Shown one piece after another: positions 51,418 to 62,611 of a DNA stretch of 64,000 bases. The DNA is from Pelecanus crispus (taxonomy: Eukaryota > Chordata > Aves > Pelecaniformes > Pelecanidae). A program made the position numbers and the translations under genes. Position 1 is the stretch's first letter, and each line of letters begins with the position of its first letter. The notes under the pieces are model-generated. The model searched no databases. It was not told the origin of the DNA and was given only the letters and a program-made list of their open reading frames with translations. Location of the stretch: assembly GCF_030463565.1 (NCBI RefSeq), contig NC_134653.1:28023150-28087149 (forward strand), written 5' to 3'.

Positions 51418-54098
51418 CTAGGGCTGCGCTTCAGCTCTGAGCTCTTCTTGCTCTGTGAGACAGGCCTGGTCCTGGCTGGGGTGCTGGTGAGGGGCTGACC
51501 CCTCCTCTGCAAGGAGCCCCTCCTCCGCTGGTCTCTCATCTGGGTGTTTGCTGAGAGCTGCTGCAGCCGATCTGTGGAGTGATCCCCTCCAGAGCTGTGT
51601 GTTTTCCTTCTGTGTTGGTCAGTTGCCCGCCCTTGGTGTGTTGAGTGAGGCTATGCCAACCTGTGAGACTGCAGCCTGGGAGAGGGACTTCTGGGTTTCC
51701 TGATTTCTCCTGTTGTCCTTCCCTCCTTGTTTGTTCCAAGGAAATGTCCCCTCTTTGCTTTGGACCCCTCCAGGCTGGGGGGACTCATGCCTGGGGTGGG
51801 AGGGCAGCAGGTGCCTGCTGTCACACTAACTAGGAGGGTTTCTGCAAACTAACTCTGGCTTCTGCTTGTCCCTTCGCTTGCTGCCTGAATTCACTTGCTA
51901 CCCATGGTCTTAACCAGTCCTGAAGCTCAGTGTTGTGAGGGGGCATAGTGGAATGCAGAGGACAATCCCACGGATGGTCTACAAGGGCTGTGGTAGGGAG
52001 AGGAGTCATGCCTGCACCCCCAGCTCCTTTGTGCAGGTGAGGTGGGTGCCTGGCTCTTACCTGCTAGGTCAGGGTAGTGTTTCTCCAGGTTCTCTAGCAA
52101 GGATTCATAGCAGGTGGCTTCAGAGCTTTCTCCTCCTGCCGGCAGAATGGGAGAAATGGATTAACCTCTCTCCTGGCTGAAAACTGAAGTCAAGACTTGT
52201 AACTGGGGCAGGTGGCTCTGTTCATGAAAGGTTTCTCCTCCCCCAGAGCAGCCACCTTGGACAAACACAAGGTTCTACTCTAGCTCTTCATCTGAGCTGG
52301 CTTCTGCATCCTCAGAGCTACTGTCCAAGTGACTACTGAATAGAGCCACTCTCCAAAGCTGCATCTTTGTTTCTAGGAGGTGACAGGGTTTTCCTGTGTA
52401 TGGGAGAGTTACTTGAAATGGTGTGTAACACCACCCCCCGCAAAGCAGACCCTTCTTGGTGCAGAGGCTGAACTGTGCTGTCTTGCGGAGGAACTTACGG
52501 ATGACTCTGATGAGGATGTAGTGCTCCCTTTCCTGTAGGTATTTACTGGCAAATTCAGATGCAGGATTTTCCACTTTGCTCAGGTTCATCAGGGTGCCCA
52601 TTTCATCCAGAAGATCGATGCAGTCTGGAGGAAGAGAGATACGGTGAAGAAGGTCCAGTGTGCCCCTGTGCGGCCAGCATGAGCCTGTGGGGTTTAGAGG
52701 TATTTTCCTTGGCAAGTTAAGCTTTGAAGAGAATCTGATGAGGTTTAGAGGGGAGGAGATTTGCTGCTCCCTTCCCTGTGTGTTGGGATGATCTGGGATT
52801 CCCATGTGACCTGTTTGTTACCCTCTGCTGCTTCTCTATGGGTGGAATGCTGGTCCCTCTGGTGACTGCTGCTCAGGAGTGCTCATACCTTCAGGCCTGC
52901 ACTGACACTTCCTCTTCAGGTGAGCTGTGAGGATCAGGACGCGGCACTGCAGGTTCACAGTCTCTTGGCAGTTGGCTGCAGACAGGGAATGAGACCCGAG
53001 ATATGAGTGTGGTCACCCCGAATCCAGGGGCCCCATGGACATGGTAGGAGGCACAGCGAGTGGCCAAGAAATGCCTACTGTTGTGGCCAGCAAAGGTAGA
53101 ATCCCTGCGTGGCCATCAGCAGGGCTTTGAGCTGCTGTATTACAGCCATGTGTGCTGGTGTTTGGTGCTGGGAATGCTCCAGGTTAGGAGCAGGAATGAA
53201 CGCTTTGATCTGGGGAAAATGGTTCTGATTCATGAAGTGTCTCTGTCCTTCATCTCATCAAACTTGAGTAGGAAAAAGCAGTGAGCCCTGTCCCTTGCCA
53301 GTCCTTTTCCACAAACTTGTCCCAGTCACAAGGGGAAGGAGCTGGAGATCGTGGCTGAGTCACCAGGGGACACTTGGGCCGTGAACTCTCACCAAGTTTG
53401 TCACGATTGAGAAATCCCCAGGGCTGATACATGTCAGTAGTCAGAGCTGGGAATCCAATTCAGATAGCAGAGGGAGCAAAGTCTTAGGACCACGTGCATC
53501 TGGTGGCTTCAGCTGCAAGTGTCTGGGGTCAGGCAAAGGCTCTTGGCCAACTGGGCAAGGCCAGGACAGGGTCTGCTTGTTCCCTCCCACCAGCCAAGGA
53601 TATCTGCTCTCTGAAGCCGGGACCAGGATTTGAGCCAGGGAACCCTTCCCACACAGCCTGCAGCAGAGGAGCTCTGCTGGCAGCTGTCACTTCTGCCCCG
53701 TGGTGCTTCTGGTTGTGTCTAGATAAGCAGAGCTCCCTCCAGTGATTCCCCAGAGTGCAAGGTTGGGAACTCATCCTCGCCTCTGGTCTCCCTCCCTGCG
53801 CAGTTAACAGCTCTGCTGGGATGGTTTTCCTCCATGATTCATTGAGTAGGGGTTAAAGATCTCCACTGTTTTTTAAACAGATGAGGTAAAGAATGCTGAT
53901 GTGCCCTGGCAGAGCTCTCCTGCCCCGTTCCCTAACGACTGGGCATTGCTGCAGATTGGGGTGCTGTGGCCCTCCCTGCCCCTCATGGGGTCACCACTTG
54001 GTGGTGAAGAAGATGGTCCAGGTGACCAGCTGGCCCCCAGAGCTGAGGCAAAGCCCGTGCTTTCCCCGTGTACCTCCATGTCTCACTGTAATGAACAT
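51418..54098 (-). CDS. C22orf15: C22orf15 orthologue, small protein of unknown function
   Basis: Five exons on the minus strand: 54074-54098, 52889-52975, 52499-52624, 52061-52135, 51418-51446, giving 342 bases and 113 residues. Recognition rests on MFITVRHGANCQETVNL at the start, LTAHLKRKCQCRPEDCIDLL, the helix YESLLENLEKHYPDLAEEL and the position between CHCHD10 and VPREB3. Exons 2-4 have good splice sites and phases that fit exactly. Exon 1 is only 25 bases; its donor and phase give the expected Gly-Ala junction. Exon 5 gives EELRAEAQP and a stop. It preserves the family's EELR motif, but the acceptor is weak and human continues longer, so the C-terminus is the least certain part. The function is unknown. 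The fold of the first two-thirds resembles a small ubiquitin-like domain, which is inference only. Confidence 0.8.
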
Positions 54099-57000
54099 GG
54101 CGCTTAGCGTGCCTCTTCCCAGAGCTGTTCTCCTCTGATGGGGGCCCAGGCCTGTGATGTGGGGAATGCTCGTGCCCGGGTGCTGTCCTGCAGGCCGTGG
54201 GGATGACAAAATGCCCGATGGTGTTGGTGTTAGCTGCTGGAGAGCCCAGGGGAGGGGCTGTGTTTCCAGCTGATGCTGTTGTGGTTTCAGTAGCCTGATT
54301 TCCCAGCAACAGGGAATGGCCCCCGCAGATTCCTGAGCCTCCTGCAGCTGGGGAGTGGGAAAGGGGGGGTAGAGCAGGGGCTGAGCTAAACAACAGCCTG
54401 GTGGGAAGGCTGCCTGCTCTGTGTGGTCCCAGCTGCTCTGAATTTCAGACTTTTTGCAGTCTTGTGATGTTTCCTGCCCCCCTGTTTGTCCTGCAGCTCG
54501 TCTGGGCTGTGATGGTGCCAGATCTGCCCACCCTGCTCTTAGCTGAGCCCTGTGCTGCTGCAAGGGCAGCCACGGTCTCCTCTGTGAGATGGTTGGGTGT
54601 CGCTGGAAAAACCTTCCTCAGGACCCTGCCTGCTCTGGTTCTACTCTGGAGCACAAGGTAGTTGGGGTTTCACAGCCTGGGAGGAGCTGTCGGGAGTTGT
54701 CAGGACAGCGGCTGTACCTGTGCTGCAGAGCAGGAGGAAGTCCCAGGGCTTAGCAGCAACTGCAGGGTGGTGCAACAGTGTCCTGGTCCATGTTTTGCCC
54801 TGGCCTGACACAGGTAGCAGTGCTTGGTCAGTGATGTGTCAATCTGGGATAAAACCTGCTTCATTTGGGTGTGTTCTTTCTGTTCACTGAACACCTCTTG
54901 TACCTTGTGCAGGAGGGAATAAAGCTGGCGAGACAGGGTGAGCATGGGGCTGGGCTAGTACCTGCTCTTGCACAGCCCGGTACTTTTCTGCACCCCTGGG
55001 CTGTCAGAATGATGCGCATGGCCTCTGCTCCAGGTGCATCTTCCATTTGGTGCCCAGATGTTGCTGTACAAGTGATCCTGCAGCACTGCTTAGGGGGACC
55101 TGTAGCATCATCCCCTTTTCCTGTGGAGATGCTGAGACACACGGATGAAATCTGGTCAGCAGAAGCGGAGGACTGGAATGGTGGGAACCAGTAACAACGC
55201 TGATGTACTGCATGTCCAGTGCTCGATGCTCTGTGAAAAAATTCCCTTTCTCCAGAATGCCCCTCCTTGCATGAGGAGGTGATTTCCTTCTGCCTTGGTG
55301 GGTCTTCATGTCACGCTCTGTTTAATCCATGGACTTGATCTGCTCAAGGCTTGGTGACAGGATGTGTGTGTGTGACACTCCTCACCTAGGATGCACATTG
55401 CCACCACCTTGCATAGCCTGGAGAGTGCTGGTGGGCAACAGCTGTCTGTAGTGTGCTTGTACCTGCATGGCCTCGGGGGCCTGGCTGCATGGAACACAAG
55501 CTGCTGATACACTGCAATAGCAGGGCTTCACAAGGCCAGAAGACATCAAGGCAAAGCCTCACCCTTGAATGGGCTTTGGAGCTGGTCTCATGCAGGCATT
55601 GCTGCCCACTGTAGGCTGGCTTTAATAAGCCTGATTCAGCAGGTGTGCCCGGCTTTACTGTATGTGCAGGGACTGCTGTGTGGCACCTATGTGCTCTGCA
55701 TCCCCCTGGCAGGTGTACAACAGCCCTTGCTGCCCTCCTGTACTGCAGCAGCCCCTGCAGCCCAGCTGCGCAAGGTGCTGTACAGTCCCACCAGGTCTAA
55801 CTGGCAACTTGCTACTGCAAGGCAGTAGCTCCGTGGCATTTGTGTTATAGTTGCTCTGATTGCCGCAGTCACTGCCTTTCAGTCTCATTTTCCCCTCACT
55901 GCCCCTAAGGGAGGCTGTGTCACAGTAAATTGGGCAAGGTTGTGTGGGTAATTGCTTTTGTTAGACCAACTGACAGCGAATGAGGAAAAAATAGATGAGC
56001 TGTTGGGTGCATCAGCCCTTGTTCAGAGCACTGTAGCGTGGCACAGCAAAGCAAGCGTCCAGCTTGCTGTGTTGCATCCTTGGATGATGGTGGTGCTTCC
56101 TCTTCGGGATCTGCCTGTGCCAGAGACATGGTGCTGGGGTGTTCTCACGAGGCAGGGCTCTGTCTCAGAGCTCCATTTGCCCCTCAAACTGAGAGCACGC
56201 ATGGGCCAGTCACGTCAGGAAACACTTGCAAACATCTTTGGCTTGGGGACACCTTGGGAGCAGGGCTGGGTGCTGCAGAGGGCAGGGAAAGGGCCATCCC
56301 TGGGTGGTGATGTGGTGGCATCGGGGCAGGGGGGCCTGAGCCTGACTGTGGAGGGCAGGAGGTAGCCCCTGGTTATGGGACACTGTGAAGTGCCTGCTGA
56401 CCACCCTGCTGCGAAGCACTGCCATGGGCTGGTGGCTGGAGGGTGCAGAGACGTGCTGGGGGGAGGCCAGCCCTTGACTGTGGCTGACTCTGTAATGTGG
56501 CGTCTCTGGGCCCTGTGATGGGTGTTACAGAGAGGAGGGGCTTTACGCCCGGTGAGTCTGGGAGCCTTTTGCTGTAACGGTCTGCTCTCTTTCTGCACAA
56601 GGCACCAGCTGTGCTGCAGCCATGTCTTGCTGCGCTGGCTCCCTTGGGAAATGCCTTCTTGCAGCTGAGTTTAGCAGCCACCCCCGCATGCTTGCCTGTG
56701 GCTGTGGTTTCTGAGGCAGCCCTGGCAAGGAGGCAGCGCTCTCAGCACTGTCTCGGCAGCTCCCAGCCTGTGCTGCTGGGTGGTCATTCTTGTCACAGTG
56801 ACGGAGCTGCGTGGAGAAGGCAGCAGCAACTTTCCTTATAGTGCTTCTGCGATGAGACAGCTGCTAGGGGGGCTCTGGCATGTCCTGTCTTTCATTCTCA
56901 CTGGTGGCAGCAGAGGCAGCTGGCTCCCAGCCTGCTGCTACCACAGGGCATCCTTGGCATGGTGTGGCTCAGGCTCCTGGCCTCCTGCGCACCTGCTGGC

Positions 57001-57388
57001 AGAGGGCCCCAGGCAAAAGGTCTGAGTGTAAGACACAGGGAAACCTCTCTGCTCCCCCCATCAGAGAGGAGAGATGGCCAGCGATGCCTCCCCACTGAAC
57101 CCCAGTGCCCGGGGCAGAGGGTAGTTGGGTGGGCTGTGCGTGCATCGATGCACCTGGAGGAAATGGCCTAGCCTGGGGCAAAGGTGGGCGGTGGGTCACA
57201 ATGCTCAGCTCTCGCCCCACTGCTCCGAGCCCCCCTCCCTGAAGCCCAGCTGCAGCAAAGCGAGCTGGAGTCCCTGAGCCCCCTGTGTCATTTACATATG
57301 CCTCACCGGCACCAGCAGCACAGCAACCTGGGTTCGTGTAGCACCACAGACCCTCTCCAAAACAGCCTTCCTTCCTCTGCTTCCTGCC
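54099..57388. other. Intergenic stretch between C22orf15 and VPREB3
   Basis: The divergent interval between C22orf15 (minus) and VPREB3 (plus). No gene, RNA or repeat family was recognised. Many short overlapping open frames reflect the high GC content. The right end should hold the VPREB3 promoter and B-cell elements. Confidence 0.45.
57290..57297. promoter_or_regulatory. Octamer-like site upstream of VPREB3
   Basis: ATTTACAT differs from the immunoglobulin octamer ATTTGCAT at one base and lies 92 bases before the VPREB3 start codon. This is a typical distance for octamers in Ig V and surrogate light-chain promoters. A single eight-base near match is weak evidence. Confidence 0.3.
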
Positions 57389-58011
57389 ATGGCCCTGGGC
57401 TTCGTGGTCCTGCTCCTGCTGGGGACGGCGGGGACAGGTAAGGGTGGTGTGGCTGAGCTAGCTGCTGTCTGGGGGGGCACTGCGGGGTGGTGGGCAGGAC
57501 GGGGCTGTAAAAGGGGGATGTTAGTCTGAGCAGGGTGTTTTGCTCCAGGGCTGTGTGGTGTGATGAGCAGGGTGGAGGTTGGGTAATGGGGTTGCCTCAA
57601 GGGAGCAGGGGGACATTTTGGGGCTGAGGGCGATGGGGGACACGGCTCAGTCCATCAGTAACTGCATCCTTGGTGCGCGCAGCTTCCAGGGCTCAGCCCG
57701 TGCTGACCCAGCCGTCCTCCGTGTCGGTGCTGCCTGGGCAGACCGCTCGGCTGTCCTGCACCCTGAGCCCCCAGTATAATATCAGCGAGTTTGGCATCTC
57801 CTGGTACCAGCAGCGCCCGGGGCACTCCCTGAGGTATCTGCTCTATTACAACTCTGAGCGAGACAAGCACAAGTCTGCCAAGATTCCTGACCGCTTCTCT
57901 GCTACCAAAGACCTCGCCAGCAATGCCTGCATCCTCATCATTGCATCCGCCTGCCATGAAGACAACGGCAACTATTACTGCTCCCTGCCATATGCCTTCA
58001 ACAGGTTTTAG
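57389..58011 (+). CDS. VPREB3: VPREB3, surrogate light chain-like Ig V-domain protein
   Basis: Two exons, 57389-57437 and 57683-58011, with 378 bases and 125 residues (human 123). Exon 1 encodes the hydrophobic signal peptide (MALGFVVLLLLGTAGT). Exon 2 is one Ig V domain with Cys42, WYQQRPGHSLRYLLYY and the Tyr-Tyr-Cys ending at Cys116. It stops soon after, without a J segment or constant domain, as in the family. Cys99 is shared with human; Cys107 is an additional cysteine in place of the usual Val-Gln-Pro region. In mammals VPREB3 is made in B-lineage cells, stays in the ER and binds nascent mu heavy chains or free light chains. Position beside C22orf15 supports orthology. The signal-to-V split codon (Gly/Ala) is the usual Ig-type phase-1 intron. 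Confidence 0.93.
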
Positions 58012-58388
58012 AAACGGGCAACAAAAGCTTTCTGCATTTTCCCTTGCAACCCTGACGCAAAGCCCTCAACAGGGAGAACGGCAGCCCTAGGAAGAATGGA
58101 AAAAGACCCTCTTGCATGCTTGAGCAAGCCCAGCAGCACCTGCGTTGTGCTGTGAGGGCCAGCAACCTCCTCTTCGACCCCAAACGTCCCCCATGGAGCA
58201 TTAGACAGCCTGACATAGTGCGAGTCCTGCCAGGGCTCAGCCCAGGAACACACGGGAGCAGGGATCTCCTGCTGCGGTGGGAGGATGGAGAGCTGTGCCA
58301 CGGCCTGGCTTTCCTGGGCTCTTCCAGCGCTTGGCACAACGTGCGCTTGATCCTGGCTTGGGCTTCTGCGCAGTTTGGCTCACCTGAT

Positions 58389-58394
58389 AATAAA
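58389..58394 (+). terminator. VPREB3 poly(A) signal AATAAA
   Basis: AATAAA lies 378 bases after the VPREB3 stop codon, followed by a T/GT-rich stretch (GGCTTGTGTCATG). It is the first canonical hexamer after the stop. Confidence 0.7.
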
Positions 58395-58399
58395 GGTTA

Positions 58400-58980
58400 A
58401 TCTTAGTCACGCGGCTTGTGTCATGTATGAAGTGTCCAGAGGAGCCCCTTGGGCATCTCTCTGCGGGGATGGCACCATGCCCTGGGCTACCCGAGTTAGG
58501 AGGGTGAGCCAAAGGCACGATGACATGGAGTTTGGTGGGATCTCTTGGGCCTGGAAGGAGCTGTCACCCACCCCTGGCAGAGCCCATCTTACCCTGAGAG
58601 CTGGAGACCCCCGCCACAGGTACCCCCACTGCAGCCACTGCCTGCAGTGCCCTGCCCACGGGCAGGCCTGTCCCCGCGCCGTGTGGAGCACCCTCAACGC
58701 CTCCTCACGGCTCCCAAAGCCTCCCCCCCCGGCCCCTGACTCCCTTCACCCCCCCGTCTCCCCACGCCACCACCTCCCCTCGCCCCACAGCCCCGCACAG
58801 CCCGGCGTCCCCCATAGCTTCCGAGGGGAAAAGGACACGCTTAACCACACGGGCACTTGTGGGTACTTTATAGGAACGTTTTCACACAGAAAGATAATAC
58901 GTTTTTCCACAAAAATCCCACAGATTTCATTAAAAACGGCGGGGGGGGGGGGGGGGGGGGGCGGAAACACACCAAAGCGT
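58400..58980. other. Intergenic stretch with a 21-G homopolymer
   Basis: Between VPREB3 and the VPS29-like gene. The only feature seen is an uninterrupted run of 21 G at 58941-58961. Its exact length should be treated as uncertain because such runs are error-prone in sequencing. Confidence 0.6.
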
Positions 58981-59420
58981 TTCGCACCCTAGCACGGGCG
59001 ACGGCCGCGCCTCCGCACTGCGCATGCGCAGCACTGCGGGCAGGCAGGGGGGCGGGCGTTAGGGCCCTTCGCAGGCGCCGCCGTCACGTGGGGAGCTGCT
59101 GGCGCTGCCATTGGCTTGGGGGAGGAGAAAAAGAGGGGCGTCACTTCCTGGTTACCTCAGCGCGCGTCAGAGTAGCGGGGTGCCCGGCGCTGTGCGGAGG
59201 AGCAGGATGGTGAGCGGCGGCCGAGGGGGCCTGGGGCCGCTTCCCTACACCGCCGGGCTGGGCCGGAGCAGCGGCCCCAAGCCCGTTGGTTCAGCGTGGG
59301 GCGGCTGCTTGGTCTGGCTCGCCCCTTTGCGGCGGCGCCCGCCGCCTTGGTCTCCCTGGACAGCGCATTCCCTCACCTCCGGCTACACGGGGGAGGCAGA
59401 GCGCCTGGCTCTCCCCGGGT
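58980..59420 (+). promoter_or_regulatory. CpG-island promoter of the VPS29-like gene
   Basis: A GC-rich block around exon 1. A perfect palindrome TGCGCATGCGCA (59019-59030) is an excellent NRF-1 site. CACGTG at 59085-59090, within GTCACGTG, is an E-box of the USF/TFEB type often found at lysosomal and endosomal genes. Both lie within 190 bases of the start codon. No TATA box was seen. Confidence 0.7.
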
Positions 59421-61331
59421 GGGAGCAGGCTGGCCTGTCTGTGTGTCTCGGGCACGCTGAAGGCTTGTTTCCTCAAAGCTGAATCTGAAAGAAATCCCTG
59501 CTGGGCCTGTAATGGTTTGCCAGACTTTGCAAACGCCCTGGAGTGGCAAAAAGGTTTTGTACATTATGTTAAGTAACCTGGGTTAAAATGCTGTCTCTTT
59601 CCTCCTGCTGTGTGCAAAGTTGGTGTTAGTATTAGGGGACCTTCACATCCCACACCGGTGCAGTGGTCTACCAGTGAAGTTCAAGAAGCTGCTAGTTCCA
59701 GGAAAGATTCAACACATCTTGTGTACAGGAAACCTCTGCACAAAGGAGAGCTATGACTACCTCAGGACTTTGGCTGGGGACATCCACGTTGTTAGGGGGG
59801 ACTCTGAGGTAATGTTCTTGCTGCTGTTATTCTTTGTCCTGCCTTCATGTATGCTGTGGTTGTCTTGATGAAACCTGGGGGAGTCCTTCAGCATTAGCAA
59901 TTCCTGAACTGTGACTCACCAGGATAGAAAGTAGGGATGAGTAAGACTGAAAAAACAAAATTATTTTCTAGACCCTTCTTGTTGCATTTGCAGCAAGGGG
60001 GACCGGTTGGGGGCGGGTAGCATGTGCACTTGATTCATGTTAACTCTGGCACAAGTCTGTTTGCTGTGAGGCTGCTGAAGTCCCCCAGCTGGCTGTGTAG
60101 TTGCAGGAACTGGGGACTTGTGTTATGTGTGTTTAGTTACTGTTGGGTAGCCTTGAGGCTCCTAATCTCTGTGCAAACTCCTCATTCCTTGCTCTGCAGT
60201 TGCTCTTGCTGGGGTGTGGTACAAGCATCCAGTGGGTCTGCATGTTGAAAGAGACCTTGTGTTCTCAAATAATGAAAGGCAGGTCTGTGTCTTGGAATGT
60301 AGGAGCCTGAATTGTGTAGGTGAGGGCTGATTTGTAGGCTGTGTCTTTCTCCTTCTCAGAGCCTGAATTATCCTGAAGAGAAAGTTGTAACTGTGGGGCA
60401 GTTCAGAATTGGGCTGATTCACGGCCACCAAGTTATTCCCTGGGGTGACATGGCCAGCCTGGCACTGCTGCAGAGGCAGCTGGATGTGGACATTCTCATC
60501 TCTGGACACACGCACAGATTTGAAGCATTTGAACACGAAAACAAATTCTACATCAACCCTGGATCAGCTACAGGAGCCTACAGTGCTTTGGAAATGTGAG
60601 TGAGGGGGCCCTGAGATGCCCAGCACAGCAGAGCCCATAGGCATTACCTGAAATGTCTGCATTCACCTGCAAGTGTCTGACCACTGTGCTGCAGAGTGCT
60701 GGCAAGGTGCTGTGAGGAGCAGCAGGGCAGCTCTCTCCCTTCCTGGGGAACGCAGCAGGCCTCCTCCACTACGAGGGTTTTACTGAGCGCACGTGTTGGG
60801 CACGACAGCCTGGCACTGCTGTGTCTGGGGCTGCTTCCTGGGCCCGCAGAGGGGTGACTTGCAGCAGCTTCTTGAAGTCATTTTTGCCTCCTGATGTCTT
60901 CCCAGAAGCTGCGTGCTACTATTTTGTAGGAAATCAGACTTCTGAAGGCACTGCCAGCTTAAATGTCTGAGCCTGACGTGGCTTAGGCTGTTTAGTAGCC
61001 TTGAGGGCTGTTCCAGGCTAAGCGCGACTCTGCCTGAGACGCTGCTGTCAGTGCCTGCAAACGGCAGTGCTTCCCAGATCCCTGCAGCCCTTGGCAACCA
61101 GGTGTGTTAGAATACCTAAGCATAAGGTACGTGAATAGCAAGAAGTGTAAGCTCGTCGGGAAGACTGACAAAGTATGTTTTCTTTCCAGGGACGTCATCC
61201 CTTCATTTGTACTGATGGATATCCAGGCTTCCACAGTTGTGACTTATGTATACCAGCTAGTTGAGGATGATGTGAAAGTAGAAAGAATTGAGTTCAAGAA
61301 GCACGGAATCATGTTCAAACCCGCTTGTTGA
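59207..61331 (+). CDS. VPS29L: VPS29-like retromer subunit paralogue
   Basis: Four exons: 59207-59209 (start codon only), 59620-59808, 60360-60595, 61190-61331, giving 570 bases and 189 residues (human VPS29 182). All introns have GT/AG borders, so this is not a retrocopy. The split of the initiator Met from LVLVLGDLH is the VPS29 gene structure. The calcineurin-like phosphoesterase fold residues are present: Asp8, His10, Asn39, Asp62, and His-x-His in SGHTH. In VPS29 this fold binds VPS35 as a scaffold in endosome-to-Golgi retromer transport, with little or no enzyme activity. It differs from the nearly invariant vertebrate VPS29 in many places: the FDEN after Asp62 is replaced by a shorter Ser-Glu-Ser, and the C-terminus runs on as [11 protein letters not shown]. 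The canonical gene belongs to the human 12q24 synteny group, so I read this as a duplicated paralogue. The symbol is descriptive. If no second copy exists in the genome, it would instead be a diverged VPS29. Confidence 0.88.
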
Positions 61332-61690
61332 CTTCCCACCGCCTTCCAGCCCTTCTCTTTCCCGCTAAGCCGGAGTGGAGGCAGGCCACGCGGGGGAGCT
61401 GCTGCTGCGGCGTGTGGGACTGGAAAGCAGCCGCGACACTACTGCTTGTGAGCTTTTGAAAAAACAAACCCAAGAAAACAAAGAGAAGAAAACCCAGCCA
61501 ACAAAGTCCCCCACGTTCGTCTTGGTTCCAAGGGAGAAGCTGAAGCAGAAGAAGCTGCTGATTAAGAGAAAGAGGCCTGTGGGAAATGTCCTGTGTCTAA
61601 GCAGGAGCTGCTGCTGTTCCTGGCCTGAGGGAGTCACAGAGGGCGGTGGTAGCTTGGCATTGAACCTCTTTGGTGAAAGGAGCACAGAAT

Positions 61691-61696
61691 AATAAA
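61691..61696 (+). terminator. VPS29-like gene poly(A) signal AATAAA
   Basis: AATAAA lies 360 bases after the stop codon, followed by TGTTCATGTGTCTGGG, a GT-rich downstream element. Confidence 0.8.
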
Positions 61697-61719
61697 TGCC
61701 TCTGTTCATGTGTCTGGGC

Positions 61720-62611
61720 CCTGTTCATTATGCTTCTAAAAGGTGAAGGTGGGCTGGCATTTGGTGTGAGGGGGCTCCGAGGTCTGAAAGGAGGCTGCTG
61801 TTTGCTTCCTGAGATGCAGCCCTGAAGCGTTTTGGGATCTGTCAGACATGCCCAAGGACTCAAAGTGCTTCGGCAGACCCATGCCACCTCCTGCTTAGGA
61901 GCAGCACGGAAAGGCAGCGGCAGGTCTGGGAAGGGTGGTATGGAGAGCTCTGTGCAGGTGTGTGGGGCTGGGCGTTTGCCCTCATGCTCCAGAGGCTGGG
62001 GCGCTGCTCCTTGTGCCCGCGGTGCTGTAGAGAAGCGGGAGCGCCTGTGCTGCCGGAGGGATCCTGGCCCGGGAGGTCTCGGAGCACCAGCCTGCGGTGG
62101 GGGTGCGCTGCGGGCTTGTGCTGGGCTGGGTTCAGAGCCCCATGGGGAAGGAGAGCGTGGCTGGAGGAGCTGTGCTGCCACAGAGGGATGGTCTAGGGGC
62201 GGGTGATGCCGGGGTGTTTCTGCCATCCCTTGGCACATGTCTTGGCTAAGGTTGTGCTTAACAGAAGCAGAGTTGAGGAGCATTTGCCCGGACACCTCAA
62301 TGCAGCTGCTCAGAGTCCTGTGGCTCCAGAGAGAAACGTGGCTGTGGTGCCCTGTTGTGAAGCAGGACCCAGTTTTCCCAGCTGAGAGGCCCAGGGAGCA
62401 GGCAGCCCAGCGTGATCTTGGTGCCTTTGGTGGGCCCGAGAGGTGGCTGCAGTGGGCAGGGGGAGCGCTGGGACAGGAGCTGCCAGTGAACATTGGGGGC
62501 CCCATTTCCACGGAGGGGCCGTGCCCCGGGCAGGTGGGGGCCTAAGAGGGAGTTGGGTCCAGGGCACAGCCCCATTTCCACGTGGGGACACAGAGCTGGT
62601 GGGATCGTGCT
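61720..62611. other. Intergenic stretch before the lambda V segment
   Basis: No gene was recognised. In the last 200 bases before the V leader I looked for the Ig octamer (ATTTGCAT or ATGCAAAT) and a TATA box and found neither. Two near-copies of CCCATTTCCACG occur at about 62502 and 62571. Confidence 0.5.

Noticed and set aside
53991-54563. Minus-strand open frame of 190 codons over C22orf15 exon 1
   Set aside because: It overlaps exon 1 and its upstream flank in a different frame and has no family resemblance. The short exon starting at 54098 fits the C22orf15 protein instead.
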